A stretch of 64,000 nucleotides of DNA from Acanthosepion lycidas (GCA_963932145.1 OZ010580.1:33187667-33251666); one strand, 5' to 3'; positions 35,650-48,448 are shown, counted from the stretch's first letter. A program made the numbers and translations. The notes: generated from the sequence alone by a model not told the origin.

Positions 35650-36805
35650 ACAATTTCTGAATACAGTCTGTTCAGAATGAATCTAGCAATTGATTATGAG
35701 TATTTTTAGCTTTGATGTAACTTGGCAGCCAATCAGAGGAGACCTTATTATAGACAGACACTCTTCCTTGAGATTACTCAGTTAGCAGTGAAATGTCTTT
35801 GAGTGAGCATAACCATTGCATTCATAATGATCAAGCAAGTAGATTCTTTATATCTTGTTTTCATTTTATTTTTGGCAAAACACTGCAGCACACTGGCCTC
35901 TCATCCACCAAAAAGCCCAAATTTAATTTTCTGCAAATTCTGGCTTTTCATAAAGATTACCATTGAAATGCCTTGGACATAATTAATGCTCTAGGTAGGC
36001 CCTTTTCCATTAATATTAATTAACTGAATACTTTCTGAGGAAACATTGTATATTTTAAGTTATGCTGTATTCTTATAGGATGTAGAGAGACTTATCCCCA
36101 AAGAGGATTGATGATATGAAGTAAGAGTCTATCAGGTAAACTATTTTTTCCATAACAGAAATAAAGGAGAGTTTGTTTTTGGAAAAAAGCTTGTATTATT
36201 TAACGTGTCTAGAGAAACAAAGTATAAAAATCTAAAAATTTAGAAAACTAATTTTATTCAATAAATTACTCTATTATTTGGTAAACACTGAATTTGAACT
36301 CAGAAATAACTAAGGGAAAACTCAATAATGTTTAGACATTTGGTCCACCTGGTTACTCCTTCCCCAAAATTAGACTGAAAGACACAGGCCAGATGTTGTG
36401 TTTAGCTAAAGAATTAATTTCCCTAAACAACAAAAAATGAGGTTAAGTTCCAAGTACTATTCAACAAATTTGGCACTGTTTCTTAAGTAAATGAGAATGT
36501 GTGATTCATTTATATCTAGGTTTCAAAGCACCTAAAATAGATTGTTAAGAATGAGTCAGAGTCAAACAAGTGAATATTTAAGAAATGATTTTAGGGATCT
36601 GTATAAAATATGATATTTGAATGCCTGTTTTTTTTTTTTATTTAAATGACAGTGTAGCAACAGGTAGAGAAAGTTGCAGTAGGATCCAGGTAATTTCAGA
36701 TCTATGCTGACTAACAATGAATATCATGCCACCAACTTGTGAAATTAACATCTCTTTTGAAATTCCAACAGACCTTGCTAATAACAAGATGCCAAGTGTC
36801 ACAAT
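35650..36805. other. Intergenic AT-rich stretch, no gene seen
   Basis: No recognisable coding or repeat structure before the BEL element. Confidence 0.45.
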
Positions 36806-37417
36806 TGTTGGTATTTCACCTGCTTAAGTTTGTTCAAAAAGATAAGTAATTACCACTGTAGAATAAAAGGATAATTCAGTGGTGTGACATGCGTGAGAAA
36901 AATAGATGAAACCAAACCTTTGAGACTCAAACTTTTATGAGTATAACAGAAGAATGAGAAGAAAGGAGTAATGAAGAGGGTTTACAATAATTGTGTTGCA
37001 AAAAAATGTTATTTTGCAGATTTATCGTGTCACAGAAAAGAAACATCCTGTTAACTGTTCTTTGAGATCTTGTGATTTCTTGTTGTTGTAGTGGTGGCAG
37101 CAATGCCTCGAAGTCCAAACTTCCTGAGAATTGAGAAGATATTTCTTCATGTGGTGTAGGTTCTATAATCCCAGATACCACAAATCTGTTGGTGAAGTTT
37201 TTTCTGGGAGCAGTTTTTTGCATGTGCTGCTTTTTGAAAGCTAACATGGGGGAAAAAGGAAGAAAGATTCAAACATGGTGCACAGATCAGATTGAAGCAG
37301 CTTCAGTAATGGGTCTTCTGATTGGTTCCTTTTCATCCAGTCACAGTGATCATTGTAACAATGCCAAGAGGTCTGCTTAAAATGGGGTTTACTTTAAAAA
37401 GACTCATAATAATTTCA
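36806..37417 (-). repeat. 3' LTR of the BEL element
   Basis: 612 bp, matching 43283-43869. Carries an extra CATGTGGTGTAGG-type segment (near 37145) that is shorter in the other LTR. The match runs about five bases past TTTCA (to 37422), so the exact end is uncertain. Confidence 0.85.
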
Positions 37418-37699
37418 ATATTCTCCCCAAATACAAGATTGCAATATGGAGTTATTGCAACATAACTATTCACACAGTTCAAAAGGTTACTCAGGGGAAA
37501 CTATGTCCGTACAGGATGTGAAATTTTTTTTTGTTTGTTTTTTGTTTCAAAAGGGTTCCAAAGATGAAATGCAATAATAAAATGAGAAAAGATCTCAAAA
37601 TTTTTTTTTTTTTTTTTGCATTTTACAAAAGAATTCCAAGAAAAGAAAGTAATAATAGAATGAGAAAAGAATCTAAAAGTAGGAAACACTATTTTCTAA

Positions 37700-39680
37700 T
37701 TCAAAATTTTAAAACTTTTAAATGTTCATTTCTTTCTTTTTTTAAATACTGTTCTAGTGGATATAACAGTTTAACTGAATGAACCTGAACAGACATGTCA
37801 CCTCTTTTGACTTTCATCAAACAAACTTTTTTGTTGTTATCAATAATTAATTTCAAAACCCTTTCCAGAGGCAAAAATGGTCTAGTTTTAACAGGATTTT
37901 TTTACAAGGACCACATTATCAACAGTGATTTTATTGTGAAAGTTAATATCATTCAAATCACTACACTGTTCCTTCAAACTCAATAAATAATCTTGATACC
38001 AAAGCTCATGGAATTTAGCTAACATGGCATCATGAGTTTCAATAGATTTGATTATATCTTGAAGGAGGTTCCAATTTCCAAACATCCTGATCACCTATTT
38101 TCAATACGAGTCCTGCATTAACACTAGAACAAAGAAAATGATTTGGAGTTATTATTTTGAGTTTTAAGTCTGTAGAATGTCTATGAGTAAGATATCTTGA
38201 GTTTATGGTATTCTGAATATCAGCTGTCACAGTGAGATCAAAATATTTGGTTCAGGAACATCCAATTATTTTATACAAACAAGATATAATAATTCTGATC
38301 ATGCATTCCCATATACTCCCAACCCAAGCCGGATATAGATGTGTTTTATGTTGTACACTTGAAAAAGTGTTCACTGAATTCACTGGAAATGAAAACTTCC
38401 TCTATGAGATTGCAAACTGGCATTATTGCTGTAAATATAAAATGGGATACCATATACATTTGTAAATCTAACAAAAGCCAGAATAAATGAGTGAATGCTC
38501 ATGTCTTTAACTAATTCTTTACGTACTTCTCTAATATTAAGACAAGTAAATATAAACATATACTGTAGTAAAAATAGAACCAGTGAATAAACTTATACCA
38601 AAGCTTTATTGCACTTTACTCTGACTACTCATCTACTGACAGATATTACAGGGTGCTTTTTAGACCTCCTGGATCTTAAGAGGAGGTAACTGATGATTTA
38701 TCAGTACATATACATCTTACAAACAATGTTGTCACTTTTCACCCAAACATGTCCAGTCTATTCAATCCCAGTATGCAGAAATGGTTTAATGAGGTTAAAT
38801 GTGTTTAGGGAGATTCATAACTTTAGGATATTTGAAAGTTAGATTATTGAATTTTTGACATATGATACATTATGAAATAATGTTTTTGACAGTGTTGGTT
38901 TAGGATTCCAAAACCCTGAAAGTCAGATTTTGTTTAAAGTTGACTCTATATCAAGATGCTTGTATCTTTTGTGATGTTCAATGATCATAAGTTTAGTTAA
39001 GACATGATCTTTAGCCCACAAAACAGGATTGATAACTTACCTATTCTAACTTTAGCTCTGATTACCCCACTTTGGTCTATAAATAAGTACTTTTTTACTT
39101 TGTCAGTACTGAAGGTAAGCAATTTCTTCTGCAGAGCCTTATTGTTGTATTACCATAAACAAATAAAATTTGGCACTTTGACTAGGATCGTGGTCCATGT
39201 GTTTTAATCTATTTCAAATCTTGAATATATTAACTGTTACATTAATTAATTTATTAAAATCCAAGTATTTATCAAAACATACTAGGGGTTGTGGCTTACA
39301 GTATAATGTGATGTAATGAAGTTACCATATAATGTAATGAAGTTGATTGAACAATGGATTTATTCCTCCAACTTAAACATTGAAACTCAGTCAATGGTCA
39401 TTCTATAGAACTTCCACTGAGCCATTCAGGTCCCAAGGACCAAAGGTCTAGAATTTGCCTAAATTTTTCCAAGGTTATCCCCCTTGTGAGTAAGTCAGAT
39501 TTTGTTCAGTATGAACATATATAAATTTTACTGACAAAGATTTTCTTTCAGTTTTCCAATCATTAGATGAATGTCCTTGAGTCTATTCTTCACAAATTGA
39601 TTTTTGGTTTTAATGTTGTCAGACAATAGCTATGACAACACAACTTGTGTATCTACTGATATTACAATATCTCCAATTTT
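37700..39680 (-). pseudogene. BEL integrase region remnant
   Basis: Reads as broken pieces of the integrase part of a BEL/Pao polyprotein. FVKNRLKDI lies near 39590, right after RNase H. The late integrase segment reads DIQNTINSRYLT... LKLKIITPNHFL at 38039-38230. The DUF5641-type C-terminal domain reads FHELWYQDYLLSLKEQCSDL... VDNVVLVK at 37888-38094. Stops occur between all segments. Confidence 0.8.
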
Positions 39681-39683
39681 AAT

Positions 39684-40237
39684 TCAGGAGTAAACATTTA
39701 ATATTGGTAACACACACTTGATAGCCAAAAATACAGCTTGTAATTCCAGCATTGGTAAATTCTTAGGTTTCATATGTGCCACTTTAGCTTTCACCAATAC
39801 CAAATAGGACTGATTGTTTTGCACACTATAAGCTGCAAACTCATAAGCCTCCTTAGAGGCATCACAAAATATGTATAAATCAGACAGATTGTCCTCATTG
39901 ATTACATATCTAGGGAATGTTAAGAAATCAAGCTTGGCTTGATTGCTTGATAAGGCAGACCATACAGCCTGAATTTCTTCTGATACAACATCATCCCAGG
40001 CCAACCATTGAGACCACAAATCTCTCAAAAGCATTTTACCTCTGATAATAACAGGTAAACACAAAGACAAAGGGTCAAAATCCCTAAAAGTCTGTGATAA
40101 TATTCCACTTTTGGTGTTAACATGCTATCAATAGAGAACCCAGAAATCTGAAGTGTGTTTTCTAGAGTAGCATACTTGTATCCTAAAACTTGTTTGAGCT
40201 CACAAATATGTTCTACAAAATTTCGACCGTTTATCAT
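39684..40237 (-). pseudogene. BEL connection and RNase H region
   Basis: The segment VLGYKYATLENTLQISGF (near 40180) bridges to LPVIIRGKMLLRDLW and a 128-residue piece with LYIFCDASKEAYEFAAYSVQ, KAKVAHMKPKNLP and LELQAVFLA. The Asp in FCDASK and the Glu in LELQAV are the usual RNase H catalytic positions. A frameshift near 40050 splits the region. Confidence 0.85.
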
Positions 40238-40299
40238 TTGGGATTTAAGTCTTTCACAATTTGTATTCCATGATTTAAGACTAAAATTACTCTTTTATA

Positions 40300-40990
40300 T
40301 ATGTTTATCAGCTAGTGTATATAATTTTGATAAGTTATCAAAAGAATTACCTGTTTTAATCAAATTATCTACACAGAAATTTCCTTTAACATGTCAGTAC
40401 GACTATCTTCAGAGAAACTTGTTTGCGTGGTGTTTTATTACAAAATTTAAGATGAAGGGACTAGCATTAAAACCAGAAATAATGGTTGTATATCTAAAAC
40501 AAACAAGCTTATCTTCTTTCATAAAGAAACAAAACCTGTTACAGTCTTTAAGTAGTGCAATCTTTATCATGAGAAAGGCCTTAGGTAAGTCTGCTAGCAT
40601 GACATATTTATTTGATCTAAATAATAGCAGCAATTCTAGCATATCTCCCATTAAACTGATACCTGGATAGGCTGCTTCATTTAGGGAGTATTTCCCCTTA
40701 GTTTTTAAGGAGCAGTTAAAAACAGGTCTAATTTTTGTTGTAATTTGCTCCTTAGTTTTAATGACAGGCCTCTGAGGTATCCAAATATAATCAGCAAAAT
40801 TTTCAGGCACTACTTCAAAACATTCGATAATACCTTCATGCTCCTGTTGTTGAAATATCTCCACATAATCTTTAAATAATTTTTGTTGCTCGAGTTTTTC
40901 ATCAACTGTATTTAAAATGGAAAGAACTACTCAGTGGTTAGAAGGCACAGAGTTGATTTTATCCTCATGTCAAGTGAGCTTGATGTGATA
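40300..40990 (-). pseudogene. BEL reverse transcriptase region
   Basis: The open piece 40864-40409 contains GIIECFE, KIRPVFNCSLK, the palm motif MLADLPKAFL with its Asp, CFRYTTIISGFNASPF and a histidine pair near the end. Just beyond, on another frame near 40380, CVDNLIKTG corresponds to the second palm motif (VDN, as in many BEL elements). A frameshift separates the two, so no active enzyme is encoded. Confidence 0.88.
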
Positions 40991-41468
40991 GGCATTATCC
41001 TTATATGAAATGGAATCTTCAAATTCTTTGATTTTTCTTTTGCCATAGTCACAGATTGAATCATCTTCTGGATCTATGCCCAGGGAATCAACATTGAACA
41101 TTTTCTCTAAACTTCACTCCACTTGAATTTCATCAAAAATTTCAACAAAAGGGTCAGGGTAATTTTTATGGGGTTCATGACAAAATGAGCATGTGGAATA
41201 CCCAGAAACTATAGCATGATAGTTATGCTGAGAAAATTTTCCCTCAACTTTCATTAGGGTTATTTGGTTCCCATATAAAAAGTGTTGGTCGTTTCCTAAA
41301 GGGAAAATACTTGTAGGAAACGTCCAAGCAGATCCCTTCATGCTAGCCTCAATTTAAATATTTTTCATAAATTGAATAACATCCACACCCAAGAGGTCAT
41401 GAACACAAATATTATTATTTTTTTTCATGCAGAAATGCTAATTTATAATTTAAGTTGGTTAAATTATT

Positions 41469-41807
41469 TTATACAGTTTCAAATTTATCAAACTTAAAAA
41501 TCATATTGAAATCATCATCGATAAGAATGGGTAAAGGTAAGTAACTACACCTATTTACTTCAATCTCTAATACAACCTGGCTTAAGTTTTTTTCCTTAGA
41601 CCCTAAGAAGATTTTAATGTCATATTCTTCAGGAGTTAGGAATGATTCCTCACATCTTAATTTTTTTATCATGTGTTTAGAAAAGTAGGACTGACTGCCT
41701 GTATCAAATAGACAGTTGATTTTGTATTTATTTTTTCCCTTTGATACAGTAATTGACACTATAGGCAAGATAAAGGGTTGTTCCTGCATGCTAGTGTTGG
41801 CACACAT
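41469..41807 (-). pseudogene. BEL aspartic protease region
   Basis: A 112-residue piece with PIVSITVSKGKNKYKINCLF followed by DTGSQSYFSK. The DTG triad is the retroviral-type protease active site. It follows the gag zinc knuckles in the expected order. Confidence 0.85.
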
Positions 41808-41829
41808 GTTAGTAGAAGAATAGTTTTTA

Positions 41830-42960
41830 CTTTTAACAGATTCTTCTCAAAGAGGGTTAATGTGGCCTCAGAATTTGCAAATTGTATATTCATGGGGTAA
41901 CTTATTATTTTGTCCAGGGCAGTCTTCAGTTCTGTGATTAGCAGTTGTACAGAGAAGGCACAAGTCAAGTTCTTTACATCGAGAATATCTTGACTCAAAA
42001 GTAGAATACTTAGTACAACAACTAATAAAATGTCTGTTTAGGTTACAAAGCTTACAATGTGTAACAAATTTGCAGGATTTAGTCGAAAAATTTTCTAGTG
42101 TAGAAACGCTCCCTTTAATGTTGTGGTTTTTGTTATAATTCCTTTCCTGTGACTTAAGATTGTCTTGACAGTAAGAATTGCTGTTATTTTTCTTAAGAGT
42201 GGTTTTATTAAGGTTTTTATTACCTCACTGTAATTATCAAAAATATGGTTGATTTTGGATAATTGATACCAAGCTTGTGAATTAATTCTTTTTGAAGAAT
42301 AGGGGGTAATTTTGAAAAAATTATATGGTTAACTATTTCAAAGCCTGGTGTGTTCTCTTCAAAAAAATCCAAACTGTAAGATTTCAGTTCAGATAAGTCA
42401 GCTTTAATTTCTGACAAATATCTTTTCACATTAACAAAGGCTGGGTCCTACTTAGGGTTATTATCCAGTAATTGTTTGAAAATTTTGTCAATAATGAAGG
42501 GTATATCTAAAAATTCCCTTTTCAATAAATTGATGGCTATGACATAATTATCATCTTCAATTGAAAAATGTGATATTAATTGCGACACATAGCCAGTTAA
42601 AAAAAACCTTTCAAATGTGACAGTTTTGATTTCCCAGAATCTACCAAGACAACACAGTTTTCAAATTGAACTAAGAAATTCTTATATTCAAATTTACTGA
42701 CTTCACTGAATTTGGCGTATTGTAGCCTGGGTGCAGATGCTTGAAACTGTATTTGGTCTGCTACATTAGAATTTTGTGGGAGTGAGAGAAACAACCTTTT
42801 GTTCTATTTCCACTATTTTTCTATATGTGATAGAGACAAATTCAGTTTCTACTACTTTGTCTGGTAAAAGGCCACTTTTTCCAAATTAATATCTGCCTTT
42901 TCACAGGCTTTGCTTATTTTTGAATTTATTAAGTCGAAGGTTGTCTTGTTTTACAAAGTT
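41830..42960 (-). pseudogene. BEL gag region with zinc knuckles
   Basis: Fragments include APRLQYAKFSEVSKFEYKNF (DUF1759-like start, near 42710) and FEENTPGFEIVNHIIFSKLP (near 42340). Paired knuckles near 42060-41880 read CKLCNLNRHFISCC and CLLCTTANHRTEDC. Stops and shifts break the frame. Confidence 0.8.
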
Positions 42961-43282
42961 TTTTGAAGGACTTCTCCACTAACATAATATCTATGGCCAA
43001 AGTTATTTTCCTTTTAAGAGAGTCATGGTTAAACAACAAAGCCTTTACACCTTTTATAGTTTTAAATTCATTTTGAGCGAAGAAGATTTTCACAATTAAA
43101 TTTCACAAGTGTAAGAAAGAGAAAGAAAAAAAGAATGCAGGAAACTGCTATAAAGACCTTAGTAGATACCAAAATAATAAACCTATCAAACCTCTTCTTT
43201 AAGTGAGTCACATCTAAGTAAATACCTTATTAACTTCTCCCTATTTTTCATGGCATAAACTGCTAGTTCATTTTTTGCAAAG

Positions 43283-43869
43283 TGTTGATATTTCACCTGT
43301 TTAATTTTGTTCTAAAAGATAAGTAATTACCGCTGTAGAAAAAAAGGATAATTCAGTGAAGTGGCATGGCATGAGAAAAAAGAATGAAACCAAATCTTTT
43401 ATGAGTATAACAGAAGAATGAGAAGAAAGGAGTAAGGAAGAAGATTTACAATAATGATGTTTAAAAAAAAATGGTATTTTGCAGATTTATCTTATCACAG
43501 AAAAGAAACATCCTGCTAACTGTTCTTTGAGATCTTGTGATTTCTTGTTGTTGTAGTGGTGGCAGTGATGTCTCAGAGTTCAGATTTCCTGAGAATTGAG
43601 AAGATGTGGAGTAGGTTCTACAATCCTAGATTCCACAAATCTGTTGGTGAAGTTTTTTCTAAGAGTAGTTTTTTGTATGTGCTACTCATTGAAAGCCAAT
43701 GTGGGGAAAAAAGGAAGAAAGATTCAAACATGGCGCACAGATCAGGATGAAGCAGCTTCAGTAATGGGCCTTCTGATTGGTCTCTTTTCAGCCAGTCACA
43801 GTGATCATTGTAACAATGCTAATGAGCCCGTTTAAATGGGGTTACTTCGAAAGACCCATAATAATTTCA
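43283..43869 (-). repeat. 5' LTR of the BEL element
   Basis: 587 bp, pairing with 36806-37417. Shared blocks include AAGATAAGTAATTACC, AGAAAAGAAACATCCTG and AGTCACAGTGATCATTGTAA. Confidence 0.85.
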
Positions 43870-44348
43870 ATATTATCTCTCATTCTCCAAAAATCTAAAA
43901 TACAGAAACCTGAAAGCAATCTCACCAAAACAAACGAAATATTTGTATTTGGCAGCAAACGATCTACCAGCAATAATTCACGAAAAAGAAACCTCCATAT
44001 TTGAGAAGGAAAGGGGAGAAAGAGAAACTGTTTTGTTAGAGAAAGAAGGGAGTGCAGCTCTAGTTTAAAAAACAACATTCTTCTCATGAAAAGTGTTACA
44101 CATGATACTGGATTGATTGATTCATTTTCTACAGTTTATCAACCCTTTCACATGATACTGGACCAGAAGTATAGAAAGAAGTAGATAATCTGTAAATTGT
44201 TTGATGAGTGAATCATAAAATAATAAAAGAAATCAATTTGAGTTAATTTAAAGATGACAGCTGTAATAGCTACTGAATCATGGAAATAGGAATGTCCAGC
44301 TCAGGCAGCCCTGTAATAGTTCACTTGCCTATTATCTTTTTTATTTAA

Positions 44349-44811
44349 CCCTTTAGCATTCAACACGGTCAAGCCTATCCCATAAATATTGGCTCTCAAA
44401 CTTTGTGATGACTTCCTGCATTATTTGCAATAACATTGTCATATATTATGGCAGAATATACATAGATGTGCATTGTGGTGTAATGGATACTGGCTTAGAA
44501 TGAGAAATCAGGGAGCCAAGTTTTAATTCCAGTCAAGTTTGTTATGTTCACTTATGCACAAATACCCTTCTTCCTCTGGCTATGGGTTGAATAGCAGGAC
44601 AGACTGGGTTCTTTAGCCTTGGTTGGCAACCAGTCTACTGCAGAAAGAAATCTGCCTCCTCAGTCATGGATCAAAAGAGAGATGATCGCACAAGGGTGTG
44701 TCACATATAGCACTTAATTGGCTGATATATAGGGCAAGGCGGGTTATAGCTGGTTGAATACAGAAAACCAATATTTATGGGGTAGGTTTAGGTGGGTTGA
44801 ATGACAAAGGG
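44349..44811. mobile_element. piggyBac-like foldback element
   Basis: The left end is TTAA|CCCTTTAGCATTCAAC and the right end is GTTGAATGACAAAGGG|CTAA. The arms extend inward for about 50 bp, both reaching CCCATAAATATTGG on their own strand. CCCTTT ends at a TTAA site suit piggyBac-type elements; the right TTAA has one change. No transposase is present. A SINE sits in the middle. Confidence 0.65.
44462..44706 (+). mobile_element. tRNA-derived SINE, family A, inside the foldback element
   Basis: Head GTGGTGTAATGGATACTGGC, B-box region GCCAAGTTTTAATTCCAG, body GCAGGACAGACTGGGTTCTT and GTCTACTGCAGAAAGAAAT, end TGATCGCACAAGGGTGTG. It is a close match to the minus-strand copy at 20600-20912. Confidence 0.8.
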
Positions 44812-46444
44812 CTAAGCAGGTTTGCCCTGTAATTGGAAAAATCAAATTGAAAATATATTTGATCTTGATAATTTCCTGCCATCAAACCAAGGCATAACTT
44901 AGGGTGTGGCCAAGTGTATGGCAGTTTTTAAGATGAAATAAAATAAACATAAATCAGACTTGCTTATTTCTTGCAAATTTTGCAGTTGAGAAAGAATGAT
45001 TTGTCTAGTGCTATTCCCTGGTGAGACATGGGAAGAGTTGCTCATATAAGAAATTTTGAAAGGAATTACAGAGAGGGGTGGAGAACCTTCTCCAATTCTT
45101 CAAACAAAGCATAGGTAAGGAAGGATCTCTTGCTCTTTTTTGTCAATCTCTAACTAGACATTGGGTAATGCACTGACTCAGTGATAACCCCTATCTTGCT
45201 GGACTGAGGTAAGATCGTCAACATTCTCTTATTACTGTATTGTACTGTTTCAAGAACATAATTCAAGATAATAGAATTTATAGATCATAGTGGTCATTAA
45301 TAAAATTTAAAGAAAAAATTTGCCTTGGATTTGCAACTGTTTAAAACCAAAGGTATGAATCCATCTTTCCTCCCTGTCAGCTAGGGGTTAATAGCAGGGC
45401 AGATTTGGCTCCAATCAAGGAAAAGGACAATTCTGAATTTGAAACCAGTTGGGTATGGGGTGAGCAACCTCATAAAAACCTACTTGCTATGGAAACCACA
45501 GTAGTAACACCTAGCAAAGTGGGGCTATGGCCCTATACTTCACAGGGGAATCTATAGGGTTAAAAAATATTAAGTACATTGAGAAAGAAAATAATGCTGA
45601 AAATCAAATATGCTTTTTATCACCCACAAGGCTATAGGCTTATTGATTTTTGTTGATTTAATTTAGCAGCATATCAACCTCTATGGGTTATTTAATGCCA
45701 AAGTCTAAATATTTTGAATGCAATTTTATGGCTTCAACTGAATATATTTTGTGCATAAATTTTATACATTTTGAGTAAAGGTATGTTTTTTTAGATATAT
45801 AGCTTGTAGAACATAAAATGTATTGTTGGTAATTTTACTATAAAAAATGTATTTTTATATTTTTTAGTGTTACATTGATTGTCATTTTGCTATAAAAATG
45901 TATTGTTGCTCATTTTATTATAAAAATGTACTGATTTTTGTTTGGGGGTTTACTATTTTCCCATAACTGGGGCCCTAACAGGTCAGGTTTGGGAACAACA
46001 CAATTAAGAGGTAGTTCCAGGTTCCTCAAAACCTTCTGATCAGAGGCCTTTCTGTCTGATGTAGTTTATCATCATACCCAGGATGTTTAGCTTAATCCAG
46101 CACAATGTTTAGTGAGAAGGAATTGGAAGTAGTAAGATTGTATGGAGCCACTTTTTCAAGTAGATAAACAGGTCTACCTGACTTAAAACTCACCATTTGA
46201 ACCCTGACCTTTTCTGGGGATCAATGACCACCCACTAGTGCTGGTGGGAAATATGTTCTGTTGATTACTATGCAAAAATAATTTAATGCTAAACAAGTTT
46301 TTAAGTAGATCTTATAATCTTAAATGTGATATACAATAGTTTTGAAATGTAGCATCTTCTTGATATATCATCACAATATTCAGAAATACTCTATTTTGGA
46401 TCTAAATTGACTCTTATAAAGATAAAGGATGGCAGAAGGAGTAA
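44812..46444. other. Intergenic stretch with a SINE-A body fragment
   Basis: Bases 45360-45540 (+) carry CAGCTAGGGGTTAATAGCAG and GGCAGATTTGGCTCC, a diverged SINE-A body without its tRNA head. Near 45835-45945 a TATAAAAATGTATTGTTG motif recurs three times. Nothing else is recognised. Confidence 0.5.
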
Positions 46445-46880
46445 GTATTTACACTATTTACATTTTTGAACTGTTGTCCTCATATTTATTGTCATATTCA
46501 CAACATTTTGGCCGTTGTACTCTCCAGCCTTCTTCAGGTGATATACATAGTAATTTCGAACCAAATCTTTTATCTTGTTTTTATCCACTGGACCATGAGT
46601 TGTGAGTTCAATACCTGGTGAACAAAAACTTGGAGAGTTGAGTTACTAGAGGGAAAAACTGAAGATATCCAGAAGAGGCATGGCAGGTGGAACTAGAACA
46701 ATCTCCCCTAGTGGACTAAATAAAGGGTTTGGTTTGAAATTTCAATGTATATCAAGAAGGCCAGGGTGTACAACTGCTGAAATGTTTTGAATATGACAAT
46801 AAAGATGAGAACAACAGTCCAAACAATGTAAATAGTGTAAATAGTTATAATGCCTCATCTCAGAAATATAGACAGGAGTG
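46445..46880. mobile_element. Foldback element with hammerhead-like arms
   Basis: The left arm (46445-46590) and right arm (46690-46880) are inverted copies: TTTACACTATTTACAT, GAACTGTTGTCCTCAT, CATATTCACAACATTTTGGC, CTCCAGCCTTCTTCAGG and ATTTCGAACCAAA-CTTTAT. Within each arm, on one strand, a CTGAAGA (ancestral CTGATGA) and GCCAAAA (ancestral GAAA) flank a short GGC...GCC stem. No protein is encoded. Confidence 0.75.
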
Positions 46881-47459
46881 AGGTTCTTCCTGCCATGATA
46901 GAATAAAGCAGTCATTTTTCCAGTATCTTTTACAGTGGATTGTATATATGATGTGTCTAAAACAATGCAAGATAAAATTCTGTTTTTTCTTTTAAAGCAA
47001 AGTATAATAATCTATAAGGTATAATTTTAAACTTATTTACTACGCTTAGCTTAGTCTGGTACAAGGCTATAACAGTGAGGAGCTCAGAGAGGACCAAGCA
47101 TATTAAATTAGCAAATCAGTGTTTGAGACTAGTATGCTATTGTACCCTGTTAACTGCTCACCAGGTATAATTTTGTTGGTATTTTTGATCAAAGATTATG
47201 TTTAGTCTTAATTTAATTAATCCTTATACTTTTGACAATAGGTAAGTAAAAAAATAAAAGACACATAACAACAAAAAAAAAAAAATACTAGTTGCTGTCC
47301 AAAAACCCATGTTCATACTGTTGTTTTTTTTAATATATGACTTCTAGTTTAAAGCATGTCAGCCATGAACACTAAAAACAAAAGAATAACTTTCATGCCT
47401 CAAAAACTAAGCTAGTATCATTTCATCACTGGTGAAACTCTGAGTTTTCTGCAGTCATG

Positions 47460-48175
47460 ATGAAAAGTTGCACTCCTAATGAGGCTCCATCCTTTGAACA
47501 TCTGCTGGGTCCTTATGTTCATTCAAGACTTTAACTGGAACTCATATATATACGATCCATTGCTAAAAATGCTTAGAAAATGATTTGTTTATTCAAACAT
47601 GGCAGGAAGAAACTTACTCCTTCTGCCATCCTTTATCTTTATAAGAGTCACATTAGACCCAAAATAGAGTATTTCTGCCATATCTGGGCTGGCGCTGCTC
47701 AATTTTCACTTTCCAGCCTTTATAAAATTCAAAATGATTTACACTCTTCAAATTTTTTTTCCCATAGATGCAACTTGCAGGCCTATCACTACTCTATTGC
47801 TATTTCCAAGGCAACATGAGCGCTCCATTATTTAGTTGCACCAGTTCACCAATGCTAAATCTACAAAGTTAAATCATGCTCATTTTCTCTGTGTTTCAAA
47901 GGTAAGAAAGTTTCACTTAGTTTTTTTTTATTCTCAAGGTCTGCTACTTGGTGGAACAGACTCCTATGTGGGTGCTTCCTTGAACACTACAATCTAAACC
48001 TATTCGAATCAAGAGTCAATCAATCAAGAGTCAATAACTATCTATCCTCCTTATACTCATAATGTTCACTTTATTTCATCTCCTATTTCATTCATATATT
48101 CAATTTATTCATCATTACCATTTTAACAGTAACCATCTACTTTGAGTGATTCTCAAACCTTGTATTGGGTGAATT
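47460..48175 (+). mobile_element. LINE (jockey/CR1-like) reverse-transcriptase C-terminal fragment
   Basis: The + strand shows SIAKNA (near 47558), LTPSAILYLYKSHIRPKIEY followed by FCHIWAGAAQFSLSSLYKIQ (47610-47730), and later decayed pieces matching a WNSLP...DLNLFKSRVN-type ending (near 47950-48040). This is the conserved C-terminal region of jockey/CR1-type LINEs. It is 5'-truncated and interrupted by stops. Confidence 0.8.
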
Positions 48176-48416
48176 CTAGCATTACAAAGAATAAACAAAA
48201 ATACAAAATTGAAAAGTAATACCAAAGATATGAATAAATTTATTTTATTCACTATTTATTAATGATCTTGATATAAAAAAACAGTTGACCACAAATAACT
48301 TATAACCAATCAAATTTCCAGCTTCAAAATAAGGAAAATGTCAGTCCAAGACTTTAATTGTTTCCCTATTTCAGGAAAAGAAAACGAATTGATTAACTTT
48401 GTATCATTAATGAAAA

Positions 48417-48448
<32 letters not shown>

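Larger units (their letters stand above)
36806..43869 (-). mobile_element. BEL/Pao LTR retrotransposon, near full length, inactive
   Basis: A 7.06-kb element on the minus strand. LTRs lie at 43283-43869 (5') and 36806-37417 (3'), each opening TGTTG...TTTCA on the + strand and differing by many substitutions and small indels. Between them, in order on the minus strand, are remnants of gag with zinc knuckles, aspartic protease, reverse transcriptase, RNase H, integrase and the integrase C-terminal domain. A purine tract (GGGGAGAA, minus strand near 37429-37422) precedes the 3' LTR. No clear target duplication could be assigned. Many stops and frameshifts make it a dead copy. Confidence 0.9.

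Noticed and set aside
40155-40670. 171-codon + strand frame
   Set aside because: It is antisense to the BEL reverse-transcriptase region.
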